The notes beneath the pieces are model-generated. The model did not search any database and was not told the DNA's origin. It was given only the letters and a program-made list of their open reading frames with translations. From assembly GCA_033765345.1 (NCBI GenBank), contig JANRIC010000226.1, positions 1 to 27,101 on the forward strand: 27,101 nt of DNA. The letters run 5' to 3'. A program made the translations under genes and the position numbers. Below, one piece after another: positions 14,147-23,232 of the stretch. Position 1 is the stretch's first letter. Each line of letters starts with the position of its first letter. This DNA comes from JANRIC01 sp033765345 (GTDB lineage: Bacteria > Bacteroidota > Bacteroidia > Cytophagales > Microscillaceae).

Positions 14147-16708
14147 ATGCAAATCAGAATTCCCGAATTGGCTTTAGTTACTTTGGTTGGAGTAAGTAGT
14201 TCCGGTAAATCGACTTTTGCCGGCAGACATTTTTTAAGTACCGAAATCATTTCTTCCGATTTATGCCGCGCCCTGGTGTCTGATGAAGAAAATAATATGG
14301 AGGCTACCCAAGATGCTTTTGATCTGGTGCATTATCTCATTGCCAAACGCTTGAAAAGAGGGCGACTTACCGTGGTAGATGCTACCAATGTGCAGGCAGA
14401 ATCTCGAAAACCCTTGGTTCAGCTTGCTCAGCAATATCATTGTATCCCCATAGCCATTGTTTTTCATCTCCCTGAGAGCCTTCTCAAAGAAAGACATCAA
14501 AATCGACCAGATAGAAATTTTGCCGATTATGTCCTTTTTAATCAAAGCCGGGATTTAAAACGATCCCTCAAAATGCTCAAAAAAGAAGGTTTCCGCCAGG
14601 TATATGTCCTAAATTCTGTTGAAGAAGTAGATACCGTTCAAGTGATTCGTGAGCCTCTTTGGAATAATCTCAAATCCGAAAAAGGACCCTTTGACATCAT
14701 CGGCGATATTCACGGCTGTTTTGAAGAACTTTGTAATTTGCTTGAGAAATTAGGATATATTATTCAAAAAAAAGGCGAAGACATCTCTCATAGCTTTCAC
14801 GTAAGCCCGCCAGATGGCAGAAAAGCCGTGTTTTTGGGTGATTTGGTAGACCGTGGACCAAATTCACCGGATGTGCTCAGGCTAGTGATGAGTATGGTCA
14901 AGGCAGGTACAGCACTTTGTGTACCCGGAAACCACGATATGAAATTTCTTAAAAAACTACAAGGTAAAAATGTGCAAATTCGCCACGGATTGGCTGAAAC
15001 CCTCGAGCAAATCAAGAACGAACCTGATGAATTTGTTCAAACAGTAAAAACCTTCCTGGATAGTCTCATCAGCCATTATGTACTCGATGAGGGGCGACTT
15101 GTCGTAGCCCACGCCGGACTCCGCGAGGAAATGCAGGGCAGAGGTTCTGCCAACGTACGGGATTTTTGCCTCTATGGCGAAACCACCGGGGAGATCGACG
15201 AGTTTGGGCTGCCTGTCCGTTACAATTGGGCTGCCGAATACAAAGGCACGGCTATGGTTGTTTATGGGCATACACCCATTCCCGAACCCGAATGGCTTAA
15301 TAATACCTTAAATATTGATACCGGTTGTGTATTTGGCGGCAAATTAACCGCTTTACGTTATCCTGAAAAAGAATTACTCGCCGTAGGTGCGCTCAACGTG
15401 TATTGCGAACCCATACGCCCTCTCTCAGAACCACCCAAGCCCCTGAATGCCCAACAGGAAATAGATGATCTCTTGGATATTCAGGATGTAATAGGCAAAC
15501 GTCTGATTTATACCAGATTCAATCGCCAGATAACCATCCGGGAAGAAAACGCTATCACTGCTTTGGAGGTCATGAGTCGTTTTGCCATCAATCCCAAATG
15601 GTTGATTTATTTGCCTCCTACGATGTCGCCCACCGAGACCAGCAGCCTTCCTCACTTGCTTGAGCATCCCCAGGAAGCTTTTGATTATTACAAAAATATG
15701 GGTATAGAAAAAGTCGTGTGCGAAGAAAAACACATGGGTTCTAGGGCAGTCGTGATCGTTTGTAAAAATGAAAATATCCCACAAGAGCATTTTGGCATTA
15801 TGGAAAAAAGCCTAGGAATATGCTATACCCGTACAGGAAGGCGGTTTTTTAATAAAATGGAAGTCGAGCAGGCATTTCTTTATAAAATCAATCAGGCCTT
15901 GAGCCAAAGTAACTTCTGGGACAAAATGCATACCGATTGGGTTTGTCTGGACGGTGAATTGATGCCTTGGTCGGTCAAAGCTCAAGAATTAATCAAATCT
16001 CAATATGCATCCGTGCAGGCTTCTGCTTCTCATTCTTTAAAAGAAACTCTTTTTATGATCGAGAAAGCACAAAACAGAGAGCTTGACCTGACAAATTTGT
16101 ACGAACAATTTACTGAACGACAAACCCAAATTACGCAATACACCCAAGCCTATCGCAATTATTGCAGAGAAGTAGAAAGTGTAGATGACCTCATTCTGGC
16201 ACCTTTTCATATTTTGGCCACAGACGGGCAAACGCACTACCAACGTGATCATCTGTGGCACATGCACCGTATTGCCGAGTTTTGCCGGGCTAACCCTGAA
16301 ATGCTTTTGGAAACAAAGTTCCAAGTAGTAGACCTGAATGACTCCGACACCCAGCAAGAAGCCATCAAATGGTGGGAAGACCTGACAGCCAACGGTGGAG
16401 AAGGGCTAGTAATCAAATCTCTGGATTTTATGGTCAATGCAAGCCGTGGAATCATACAACCTGCCATCAAATGCCGTGGACGCGAGTATCTACGCATCAT
16501 TTATGGGCCGGAATATACCCATGAAAAAAACCTCAAAAAACTCAAAAAAAGAGGGCTTTCCCGCAAACGCTCCCTGGCCACAAGAGAATTTGTACTAGGA
16601 CTGGAAGCCTTAGAAAGGTTTGTGCAAAAAGAACCGCTTCGGCGAGTGCACGAATGCGTATTTGGGATATTGGCTTTGGAAAGTGAGGAGGTAGATCCCA
16701 GATTATAA
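14147..16708 (+). CDS. Bacterial polynucleotide kinase-phosphatase-ligase (Pnkp), RNA repair
   Basis: This 853-aa three-domain enzyme heals and seals broken RNA. Kinase domain (about 1-170): P-loop GVSSSGKST with Lys21 and Ser22, phosphorylating 5'-OH ends. Metallophosphatase domain (about 180-425): GDIHG (186-190), GDLVDRG (231-237), GNHD (261-264), AHAG (321-324) and YGHT (373-376), removing 3'/2',3'-cyclic phosphates. Ligase/adenylyltransferase domain (about 470-850): nucleophile Lys528 in EKHMGSR, LDGEL (601-605), EGLVIKS (752-758) and IKCRGREYLR (774-783). Length and domain order match Clostridium thermocellum Pnkp. The usual partner Hen1, a 3'-terminal ribose 2'-O-methyltransferase needed for sealing, is not beside it. 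Neighbours are metabolic genes. Confidence 0.93.
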   Translation: MQIRIPELALVTLVGVSSSGKSTFAGRHFLSTEIISSDLCRALVSDEENNMEATQDAFDLVHYLIAKRLKRGRLTVVDATNVQAESRKPLVQLAQQYHCIPIAIVFHLPESLLKERHQNRPDRNFADYVLFNQSRDLKRSLKMLKKEGFRQVYVLNSVEEVDTVQVIREPLWNNLKSEKGPFDIIGDIHGCFEELCNLLEKLGYIIQKKGEDISHSFHVSPPDGRKAVFLGDLVDRGPNSPDVLRLVMSMVKAGTALCVPGNHDMKFLKKLQGKNVQIRHGLAETLEQIKNEPDEFVQTVKTFLDSLISHYVLDEGRLVVAHAGLREEMQGRGSANVRDFCLYGETTGEIDEFGLPVRYNWAAEYKGTAMVVYGHTPIPEPEWLNNTLNIDTGCVFGGKLTALRYPEKELLAVGALNVYCEPIRPLSEPPKPLNAQQEIDDLLDIQDVIGKRLIYTRFNRQITIREENAITALEVMSRFAINPKWLIYLPPTMSPTETSSLPHLLEHPQEAFDYYKNMGIEKVVCEEKHMGSRAVVIVCKNENIPQEHFGIMEKSLGICYTRTGRRFFNKMEVEQAFLYKINQALSQSNFWDKMHTDWVCLDGELMPWSVKAQELIKSQYASVQASASHSLKETLFMIEKAQNRELDLTNLYEQFTERQTQITQYTQAYRNYCREVESVDDLILAPFHILATDGQTHYQRDHLWHMHRIAEFCRANPEMLLETKFQVVDLNDSDTQQEAIKWWEDLTANGGEGLVIKSLDFMVNASRGIIQPAIKCRGREYLRIIYGPEYTHEKNLKKLKKRGLSRKRSLATREFVLGLEALERFVQKEPLRRVHECVFGILALESEEVDPRL

Positions 16709-16892
16709 AAATTAATTCTGGTGCTTGGAAGGAGCTGTCTTTAGCAATGTTCATACTTTTAATCCCTAACCGAGAGCTTTCTGTAAACCCTCAAAAAACG
16801 GGTATTTATTGAGTTTTTCAAAGTTGTCGGTATTTTTCCATCCTAAAACCACAGTCCTAGGCTTTATTTCTTCTTAAAATACATAGAATTTG

Positions 16893-16900
16893 TACTTTTG
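16893..16900 (+). promoter_or_regulatory. Candidate -7 box far upstream of glpD
   Basis: TACTTTTG matches TAnnTTTG. It lies about 290 bp before glpD in the 482-bp gap, upstream of the inverted 103-bp element and a strong hairpin. It could be the glpD promoter with a long leader, or start a short RNA. A clear -33 box is missing. Confidence 0.3.
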
Positions 16901-16969
16901 CCTCGATTTTCAAAGACATCAGTCTTAATTTACCGAATTGATTTGGTTCTTTATGATTTTACTTGAAGA

Positions 16970-17072
16970 TATACCCAGATTGAAGTGATTTGCCTGATTT
17001 TCTTGATTGATTAGCTTGATTATTAATGATTTAAAAGCTAAAATCTCGGAAAACCACTTCGGTTTGAGTATA
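16970..17072 (-). repeat. 103-bp dispersed element, copy B (inverted)
   Basis: The reverse complement is identical by eye to copy A at 11751-11853 over all 103 bp, including both TATA-containing ends. It lies in the 482-bp gap between the Pnkp gene and glpD, followed 10 bp later by the 15-bp-stem hairpin. Apart from these two structures and the candidate -7 box, nothing else was recognised in the gap. Confidence 0.9.
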
Positions 17073-17082
17073 AATCTATTCA

Positions 17083-17115
17083 AACGACAAGGTCGCTTTG
17101 AGCGACCTTGTCGTT
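17083..17115. repeat. Perfect 15-bp-stem hairpin upstream of glpD
   Basis: AACGACAAGGTCGCT and AGCGACCTTGTCGTT are perfect complements around a TTG loop. The palindrome is GC-rich compared with its surroundings. No T-run follows on either strand, so it is not a standard intrinsic terminator. It lies 75 bp before the glpD ATG and could be a leader structure, an operator-like dyad or a REP-type repeat. Confidence 0.8.
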
Positions 17116-17190
17116 GCCCGTCTTCATGTGTAAATAAATAAGTTTCAAGTAATTTCATAAAGAGCCATCGTTTTTAAATAATACAAATCT

Positions 17191-18768
17191 ATGAATCGGG
17201 ATCAGGTATTAGAAACACTCAAAACCAATACACCACAAGTCTGGGATTTTATCATCATTGGTGGGGGTGCCAGCGGACTGGGAACTGCCCTGGAAGCCGC
17301 CAGTAGGGGTTATAAAACTTTGCTTCTTGAGCAAGCTGATTTTGCTAAGGGTACTTCCAGCCGTAGCACCAAGCTTGTACATGGTGGCGTTCGTTATTTG
17401 GCGCAAGGTAATATCGCTTTGGTACGCGAAGCTCTGCAGGAGCGTGGTCTACTCTTCAAAAACGCCCCTCATGTGGTAAAAATTCAAAAATTTATCGTAC
17501 CCAGTTATACCTGGTGGAGTGGATTCTATTATACACTTGGGCTGAAGGTCTATGATTGGCTCTCAGGAAGCCGAAGTTTCGGAGCTTCTAGCTTTATTTC
17601 CAAAAGCAAAACCCTGACTGAAATTCCCAATCTTAAAAGCAAAGGACTTCGAGGAGCCACGGTTTATTATGATGGGCAGTTTGATGATACTCGCCTGGCG
17701 ATTAATATTGCACAAACGGTGGTAGAACAAGGAGGATTTGTGATCAATTATATGTCTGTAACCCAGCTTCTAAAATCCAGTCAAGGCAAAGTTTGTGGGG
17801 TCAAAGCCTTAGACTTGGAGCAGAATCAGGAATATGAAATTCAAGGCAAGGCCATTATCAATGCGACTGGCGTGTTTGCAGATGTCGTACTTCAATTGGA
17901 TAAACCGGAGAGTCGCAAAATGATTCGCCCCAGTCAGGGAGTACACATCGTTTTGGATAAAAAATTCCTGGCTGGTGATACCGCTCTGATGATCCCAAAA
18001 ACTTCTGACGGCAGAGTACTTTTTATCATTCCCTGGCACGATAAAGTCATCGTAGGCACAACTGATACCCCCATCCGAGAATCAAGCCTTGAACCCATAG
18101 CCACAGAAAGCGAGATTGATTTTATTCTAAAAACCGCACAAGATTATTTGCAGATTCAGCCCCAAAAAGAAGATATTCTTAGCGTTTTTGCGGGTTTGCG
18201 CCCCCTAGCTGCCCCACAGGAAGATCAACAAAGTACCAAGGAAATCTCCCGAAATCATAAAATTCTAGTCTCTGATTCTCAGCTTATCACCATCACAGGA
18301 GGCAAATGGACTACCTATCGCAAAATGGCACAAGATGCCGTAGACAAAGCCATCCGAAAGTTAGGTCTAAGCCCCCAAAAAAGCGTCAGTAAGTTTTTGC
18401 CATTACATGGCTACATCCTAGCCCAAGAAGACAACAAACAGTCTTTTCAAATTTATGGAAGCGACCAGCAAGCCATTGATGCTTTAAAAGCTGAAAAGCC
18501 TGAGTTATCCGAAGTAATCCACCCCAAAACAGACATTAGCCTTGCCGAAATCGTCTGGTCTGTACACCACGAAATGGCACGAACCATAGAAGATTTTTTG
18601 GCTCGTAGAAGAAGATTACTTTTTCTGGATGCCCAAACCAGCCTCGAAGCAGCCCCTAAAGTAGCCGAATGCATGGCCAAAGAGTTAGGAAAAGATAAAA
18701 ATTGGCAAAAAAACCAGCTCGATGTTTATACCCAAACCGTAGCAAATTATGTATTAAAACATCTCTGA
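17191..18768 (+). CDS. glpD: Aerobic glycerol-3-phosphate dehydrogenase
   Basis: This 525-aa FAD enzyme oxidises sn-glycerol-3-phosphate to dihydroxyacetone phosphate at the inner membrane and passes electrons to quinone. The N-terminal dinucleotide-binding motif IIIGGGASGLGTALEA (21-36) is followed by LLLEQADFAKGTSSRSTKLV and the GlpD hallmark HGGVRYL (64-70). ATGVFAD, TGGKWTTYRKMA and the C-terminal helical DAO_C domain (VHHEMARTIEDFLARRRRLL near residue 460) complete the family pattern. Length is normal for GlpD. glpF and glpK are not adjacent. It may share physiology with the nearby glycerate kinase (three-carbon metabolism), but co-transcription is not shown. Confidence 0.95.
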   Translation: MNRDQVLETLKTNTPQVWDFIIIGGGASGLGTALEAASRGYKTLLLEQADFAKGTSSRSTKLVHGGVRYLAQGNIALVREALQERGLLFKNAPHVVKIQKFIVPSYTWWSGFYYTLGLKVYDWLSGSRSFGASSFISKSKTLTEIPNLKSKGLRGATVYYDGQFDDTRLAINIAQTVVEQGGFVINYMSVTQLLKSSQGKVCGVKALDLEQNQEYEIQGKAIINATGVFADVVLQLDKPESRKMIRPSQGVHIVLDKKFLAGDTALMIPKTSDGRVLFIIPWHDKVIVGTTDTPIRESSLEPIATESEIDFILKTAQDYLQIQPQKEDILSVFAGLRPLAAPQEDQQSTKEISRNHKILVSDSQLITITGGKWTTYRKMAQDAVDKAIRKLGLSPQKSVSKFLPLHGYILAQEDNKQSFQIYGSDQQAIDALKAEKPELSEVIHPKTDISLAEIVWSVHHEMARTIEDFLARRRRLLFLDAQTSLEAAPKVAECMAKELGKDKNWQKNQLDVYTQTVANYVLKHL

Positions 18769-18969
18769 TCATTTTTATAAATAAGTCTTTATCAAGGGAA
18801 TGAAGGCATAATTTGTACTCTTTTACGCAAAGTCCGGCAACCCACGTATAACAAACTCGTTGAGAAAAATACAATCTTTTTTAAAACCTTACGCTAAACA
18901 GTAATGTGGGGAAATGGATATTTCTTTCGGTATAATTTTAGTAACTTGAAGACTAAATTCGCATTTATT

Positions 18970-21303
18970 ATGAAAAAACGGTTCTTTCTGATTATATATA
19001 TTACTTTTTTGACTCACTTTGCTTTTGCCCAATGTAGCAAAATTGATAGCCTCGAGCGCATATTGGTTTTCACAAACGGACTGAATCAGAAGGTAAATAT
19101 CCTCAACGAATTGTCGGAAAACTATAAAAATATCGGAGAAATTCAACGCGCTTACTCCTACGCCCGACAATCCATTAGCCTGGCCAGAAATATCCAATAT
19201 GAATTGGGTGAAGCCAGAGCTTTGAAGAATAAAGCAGCCGTGAGTTATGCGGTCAACCCTCAAAGTATTGATGAGGCAACAGAAGCTTTTGAAAAAGCTT
19301 TAAAAATTTATAAAAAACAAAAAAAAGACCTGGAACTGGCAGATACCTTCGGAGCTTATGGCCGATTTTATCAAGAAACATCTTATACACAAGAGTCCTT
19401 CCTGGATTCTGCCGCATTGTACTACAAAGAAGCTTACCAGATATACGAGCAAAAAAATGAACTCCCCAAAGCCGCCGAAATAGCCAGTAATATTGCCGAA
19501 GTATACTTTGAAAAAGGAGATGATGAGCAGGCTTTTGAATATTCCAAAAAATCCATCAACTCAAACGATACCCAGTTTAGCAATGCCCGAATAGTACAAA
19601 AATTCCTGGATAAACAATCGGCACAACAAAGAAGGTTTATTTATTTTCTAATCGGTGGTCTGGTTTTGATGGCTTTTTTATCCATACTTCTTGTGCGTGG
19701 AATGATGCAAATCGGACAGGCAAATAAATTGCTCCGAGATCAAAAAGCAGATCTTGTTCAGAAAAATCACGAAATTGACCGACAAAATAAAGAGATCGAG
19801 CAAAAAAATATCAAAATCCAAGATACACTCACACAACTTCAAATCCGAAACCGAGAAATTGACAAGCAATACAAACAAATTCTTCTCCAACAAGAAGAGA
19901 TCGAGATGCGCAACGTGGAGCTAAGCGAAAAAAATGAAGAACTCAAACAAACGCAGGAAGAAATCAAAGCTCAAAGAGATAACCTCAGTAAACAAGCACA
20001 CGAAATGAGCATACAGGCAGAAGAACTCCAAAAATCCCATGAAACTATTACCATCCTCAGCCGCATTGGGCAAAGTATTACTTCTACCTTAAACTTTAAA
20101 GACATTTTTGATACCTTCTATGGCTATGTAACCCAACTGATGCCCGCCGATGGGTTTAGAGTCAGCGAATATCACCCCGAATACGGAGAGCTGGAGTATA
20201 AATTTAATACCGAAAATCAAAAGAAAAAACCACTCATCAAAGTTCGTATGCAGGAAACTTCCAACCCGGCAGTTTGGTGTGTGAAAAATGCCCGCTCGAT
20301 TATGATCAACCGTAAATCCGATCTCTTGCAATATGGACTGGATGAATACTCCATCAATCCGATGTTTAATTCTATGATTTATTTTCCTTTGCTCAACGAA
20401 GATCATACGATCGGTGCCGTAGGTGTGTATAGCAAACTGGAAAATGCCTACAATCAACATCACATGGATATGATCAAAACCCTGGCTTCTTATACCTCGA
20501 TTGCCTTAAAAAATGCCAAAACCTACGAGATATTAAATGCCGCCCAGGAACAATTGGTAGAATCTGAGAAAATGGCTGCATTGGGAGGATTGGTGGCCGG
20601 AGTAGCCCACGAAATCAATACCCCTGTTGGAATTTGTGTCACGGCTGCTTCCCGACTCGATACCAAAACCAAAGAATTTAAAGAACTGTTTATCACCAAT
20701 CAAATGAAACGCAAGCATTTGGTTGATTATCTGGAAACCAATGAACAAGGAAACAAAATTATTTTGAGTAATCTTACCCGAGCCGCCGATCTGGTTCAGG
20801 GCTTCAAACGAGTCGCCGTGGAGCAATCCAGCGAAACCAAACGACTGTTTAACCTCAAGACTTATCTCGAGGAAACCATCCTGGCACTAAATCCTGAATT
20901 TAAGAATAAACCTTACGAGATCATTTTAGAAGCACAGGACGATATCGAGATCAATAGTTATGCTGGGGCATTTTCTCAGATTATTACTAACTTGGTGATG
21001 AACTCGCTCATTCACGGGTTCAAAAATAGAGATTCCGGGCAAATTCGCATTACAGTACATACCCGCTACAATAATGTGTATATGACTTATACCGACAATG
21101 GAAACGGAATGACTGAAGAAGTAAAAAATAAGATTTTTGAGCCTTTTTTTACCACAAATCGAGATGGAGGCGGAACTGGACTCGGGATGAATATTGTCTA
21201 TAATTTAGTAGTACAAAAACTAGGTGGCAAAATTAATCTCGAGAGTATTCAGGGCAAAGGCGTATTATTTACCTTTGAAATTCCGGCAAATACCGTCAAT
21301 TAA
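18970..21303 (+). CDS. TPR-coiled coil-GAF sensor histidine kinase
   Basis: This 777-aa membrane sensor kinase starts at the ATG giving MKKRFFLIIY and a signal peptide ending AFA-Q (residue 20/21); the longer frame from 18904 would bury it. Residues about 30-200 are TPR-like helical repeats, probably periplasmic. TM is at about 223-243. A long glutamine/glutamate-rich coiled coil (about 250-355) leads to a GAF-like domain (about 365-515). The kinase core has the phospho-acceptor His547 in AHEINTPVG, N-box NLVMNSLIHG (Asn678), G1 TDNGNGM, F-box FEPFFTTN and G2 GGGTGLGMNIV. It should autophosphorylate and pass phosphate to a receiver protein. The next gene, 188 bp downstream, encodes a receiver-SpoIIE protein and is its likely partner. 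Confidence 0.92.
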   Translation: MKKRFFLIIYITFLTHFAFAQCSKIDSLERILVFTNGLNQKVNILNELSENYKNIGEIQRAYSYARQSISLARNIQYELGEARALKNKAAVSYAVNPQSIDEATEAFEKALKIYKKQKKDLELADTFGAYGRFYQETSYTQESFLDSAALYYKEAYQIYEQKNELPKAAEIASNIAEVYFEKGDDEQAFEYSKKSINSNDTQFSNARIVQKFLDKQSAQQRRFIYFLIGGLVLMAFLSILLVRGMMQIGQANKLLRDQKADLVQKNHEIDRQNKEIEQKNIKIQDTLTQLQIRNREIDKQYKQILLQQEEIEMRNVELSEKNEELKQTQEEIKAQRDNLSKQAHEMSIQAEELQKSHETITILSRIGQSITSTLNFKDIFDTFYGYVTQLMPADGFRVSEYHPEYGELEYKFNTENQKKKPLIKVRMQETSNPAVWCVKNARSIMINRKSDLLQYGLDEYSINPMFNSMIYFPLLNEDHTIGAVGVYSKLENAYNQHHMDMIKTLASYTSIALKNAKTYEILNAAQEQLVESEKMAALGGLVAGVAHEINTPVGICVTAASRLDTKTKEFKELFITNQMKRKHLVDYLETNEQGNKIILSNLTRAADLVQGFKRVAVEQSSETKRLFNLKTYLEETILALNPEFKNKPYEIILEAQDDIEINSYAGAFSQIITNLVMNSLIHGFKNRDSGQIRITVHTRYNNVYMTYTDNGNGMTEEVKNKIFEPFFTTNRDGGGTGLGMNIVYNLVVQKLGGKINLESIQGKGVLFTFEIPANTVN

Positions 21304-21491
21304 TTGCCTCAAAAACACCGACAGTTCAAAATATTTGAGGTCTTTATTGAGCTTTTTGTACGTAACCTATATCTTAGCGATAAGATTATTACAAGGCAAG
21401 TAAATTAGAAACTCCTAACAAGGATTGGTTTTTGTGAATATTTGAGCGTATTAATCATGTTTTTTTTAATATTTGAAAAGCATTCTGGATT

Positions 21492-22859
21492 ATGATAAAG
21501 CACGAAGATGATGACCTGTTATTCAGCAATGAGGATTTAGAAGATGATGATTTACTTTTTATGGAAGAAGACGAACACGCTTCTTCTACCATAGAAAACA
21601 GTGAGAAATGGAAAATTTTGATCGTAGATGATGAGGAAGAAATTCATACGGTCACCCGTTTTGCACTTAGTGATTATGAATATAAAAGTAAAAAACTCCT
21701 TTTTTTGGATGCCTATACCGGCGAAGAAGCTATTCAAACCCTTCTGGAAAACCAGGATGTGGCTCTTGTCCTGCTTGATGTAGTCATGGAAAGCAATGAT
21801 GCCGGTCTCAAAGTAGTAGAACGCATCCGCCACGAAATCAAGAACGAATTTATCAGAATCATTATGCGTACTGGCCAACCCGGACAGGCTCCCGAAGATG
21901 AGGTTATTATCAAGTACGACATCAACGATTATAAAAATAAAACCGAACTCACCGACAAAAAGCTATTTACCACCATCACCACCGGGCTAAGATCCTATGC
22001 CGACATTATGGAGATAGAATCTTACAGACAAAACCTGGAGCTTAAAGTCATAGAACGCACCGCAGAAGTAGTCAAAGCCAAGGAAATTATTGAGAAAAAG
22101 AACCACGACATTACTTCCAGTATTACTTATGCCAAACGCATCCAGGAGGCCATGCTGCCTCACATCGAGAATATTCAGGCAATAATCCCAGAATTATTTG
22201 TGCTGTTTTTACCCCGTGACATTGTAAGCGGCGATTTTTACTGGTTTGCTGAGAAAAACGGCAAGATACTCATTGCTGCCATAGACTGCACCGGCCACGG
22301 TGTGCCTGGAGCATTTATGTCTATGGTGGGTGATGCCTACCTCAATCAGATTGTTAAAAGTGAAGGCATTACCAGCCCCGATTTGATTCTGAACCATTTG
22401 CACGAAAGAATCCGACAGGCACTCAAACAAGAAGAAACCCAAAACCGCGACGGGATGGATATGGTCATTTGTAGCCTAGACCTTGAGCAAAGGGTTCTCG
22501 AGGTTGCAGGTGCTAAAAATCCCCTGGTGTTGATTCAAAATAATCGAGTCTATCAGATCAAAGGCGATCGTAATCCTATAGGAGGGGAGCAAAAAGAAAC
22601 CAAAAGAGTTTTTGCAAAACATCGCATCAGCCTTGATCAGCCTACGTGGTTTTATTTGTTTTCGGATGGTTTTCAGGATCAGTTTGGTGGGCCTGAAGGC
22701 AAGAAATTTATGGTTAAAAAACTAAGAGAACTTTTTCTGGAAATTCATCAAAAACCTTTTACAGAACAACACGCTATTCTTGAGCAAATTTTTGAAGATT
22801 GGAAAGGTGCAGACAACAAACAAACCGATGATGTACTCATCGTTGGGTTTAAGATTTAA
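21492..22859 (+). CDS. Response regulator with SpoIIE/PP2C phosphatase output
   Basis: In this 455-aa cytoplasmic protein, residues 1-30 are strongly acidic with a doubled DDDLLF motif (7-11 and 18-23 region). The receiver domain (about 39-170) has the acidic pocket Asp46/Asp47 in LIVDDEEE, phospho-acceptor Asp96 in VLLDVVM and Lys148 or Lys150. A coiled linker (175-205) leads to a SpoIIE phosphatase domain (about 210-455) with SGDFYW (Asp248), AIDCTGHGVPGAFMSM (Asp265), DGMDM, FSDGFQDQFGG (Asp392) and TDDV (Asp446). Phosphorylation by the preceding histidine kinase would control Ser/Thr dephosphorylation of an unknown target. The acidic DELLF-like leader plus receiver recalls DUF3369-type regulators. 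It is convergent with the next gene, overlapping by 4 nt. Confidence 0.92.
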   Translation: MIKHEDDDLLFSNEDLEDDDLLFMEEDEHASSTIENSEKWKILIVDDEEEIHTVTRFALSDYEYKSKKLLFLDAYTGEEAIQTLLENQDVALVLLDVVMESNDAGLKVVERIRHEIKNEFIRIIMRTGQPGQAPEDEVIIKYDINDYKNKTELTDKKLFTTITTGLRSYADIMEIESYRQNLELKVIERTAEVVKAKEIIEKKNHDITSSITYAKRIQEAMLPHIENIQAIIPELFVLFLPRDIVSGDFYWFAEKNGKILIAAIDCTGHGVPGAFMSMVGDAYLNQIVKSEGITSPDLILNHLHERIRQALKQEETQNRDGMDMVICSLDLEQRVLEVAGAKNPLVLIQNNRVYQIKGDRNPIGGEQKETKRVFAKHRISLDQPTWFYLFSDGFQDQFGGPEGKKFMVKKLRELFLEIHQKPFTEQHAILEQIFEDWKGADNKQTDDVLIVGFKI

Positions 22860-23209
22860 ACGTCGCAATCTGTGTCTTTTTTCCAGAAGTCTCCCCCACC
22901 CCATTTTTTAAAACGACTCTCGAGTTTTTCTCTTTCTTCAGGACTCATGCGGGATACTTTTTCTTCAAATTTTTTGCGCCAGTATTTCTTCTTCTGATGC
23001 GATACCTGGTCTCCGGCTTTTTGAAAACCTCCAAATAATATTTTACATAAAATCAGCAATCCGGCTGCCTGAAAAATACTAATCCGAGGTCCTTGAAACA
23101 GTTCAGGGATCAGCCAGTTCCAAAGCCACATCACCAAGGCAGCAAAGAAAGTCAAAAACAATAGCACCAAAACACAGATTTTAAGTGCCATCAAGATAAT
23201 TTTGCTCAT
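22856..23209 (-). CDS. Small membrane protein downstream of the ECF sigma gene, 117 aa
   Basis: The family is not firmly recognised. Two hydrophobic segments (about 4-30 and 44-60) are followed by a highly charged, basic C-terminal half (YWRKKFEEKVSRMSPEERE, about 76-94) and a GGGDFW turn. Small membrane proteins with this two-helix plus MSPEEREK tail often follow ECF sigma genes in Bacteroidota (from memory), suggesting a regulatory or membrane-tethering role such as sigma control; this is unproven. It starts 23 nt after the sigma-factor stop and is almost certainly co-transcribed. Its TAA overlaps the TAA of the convergent phosphatase gene by 4 nt (22856-22859). Confidence 0.75.
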   Translation of the reverse strand: MSKIILMALKICVLVLLFLTFFAALVMWLWNWLIPELFQGPRISIFQAAGLLILCKILFGGFQKAGDQVSHQKKKYWRKKFEEKVSRMSPEEREKLESRFKKWGGGDFWKKDTDCDV

Positions 23210-23232
23210 AAAAGGATCATATGTAAATAGTA

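Noticed and set aside
16925..17158. 77-codon minus-strand frame in the Pnkp-glpD gap
   Set aside because: It is made of repeat copy B plus the perfect hairpin, and no homologous N-terminus is shared with the other copies.
18904..18969. 22-residue N-terminal extension of the histidine kinase
   Set aside because: It would place residues in front of a clear signal peptide starting at 18970.
21304..21360. Possible terminator after the histidine kinase (CCTCAAA ... TTTGAGG)
   Set aside because: Only 7 bp of stem with a loop of more than 20 nt and no T-run.
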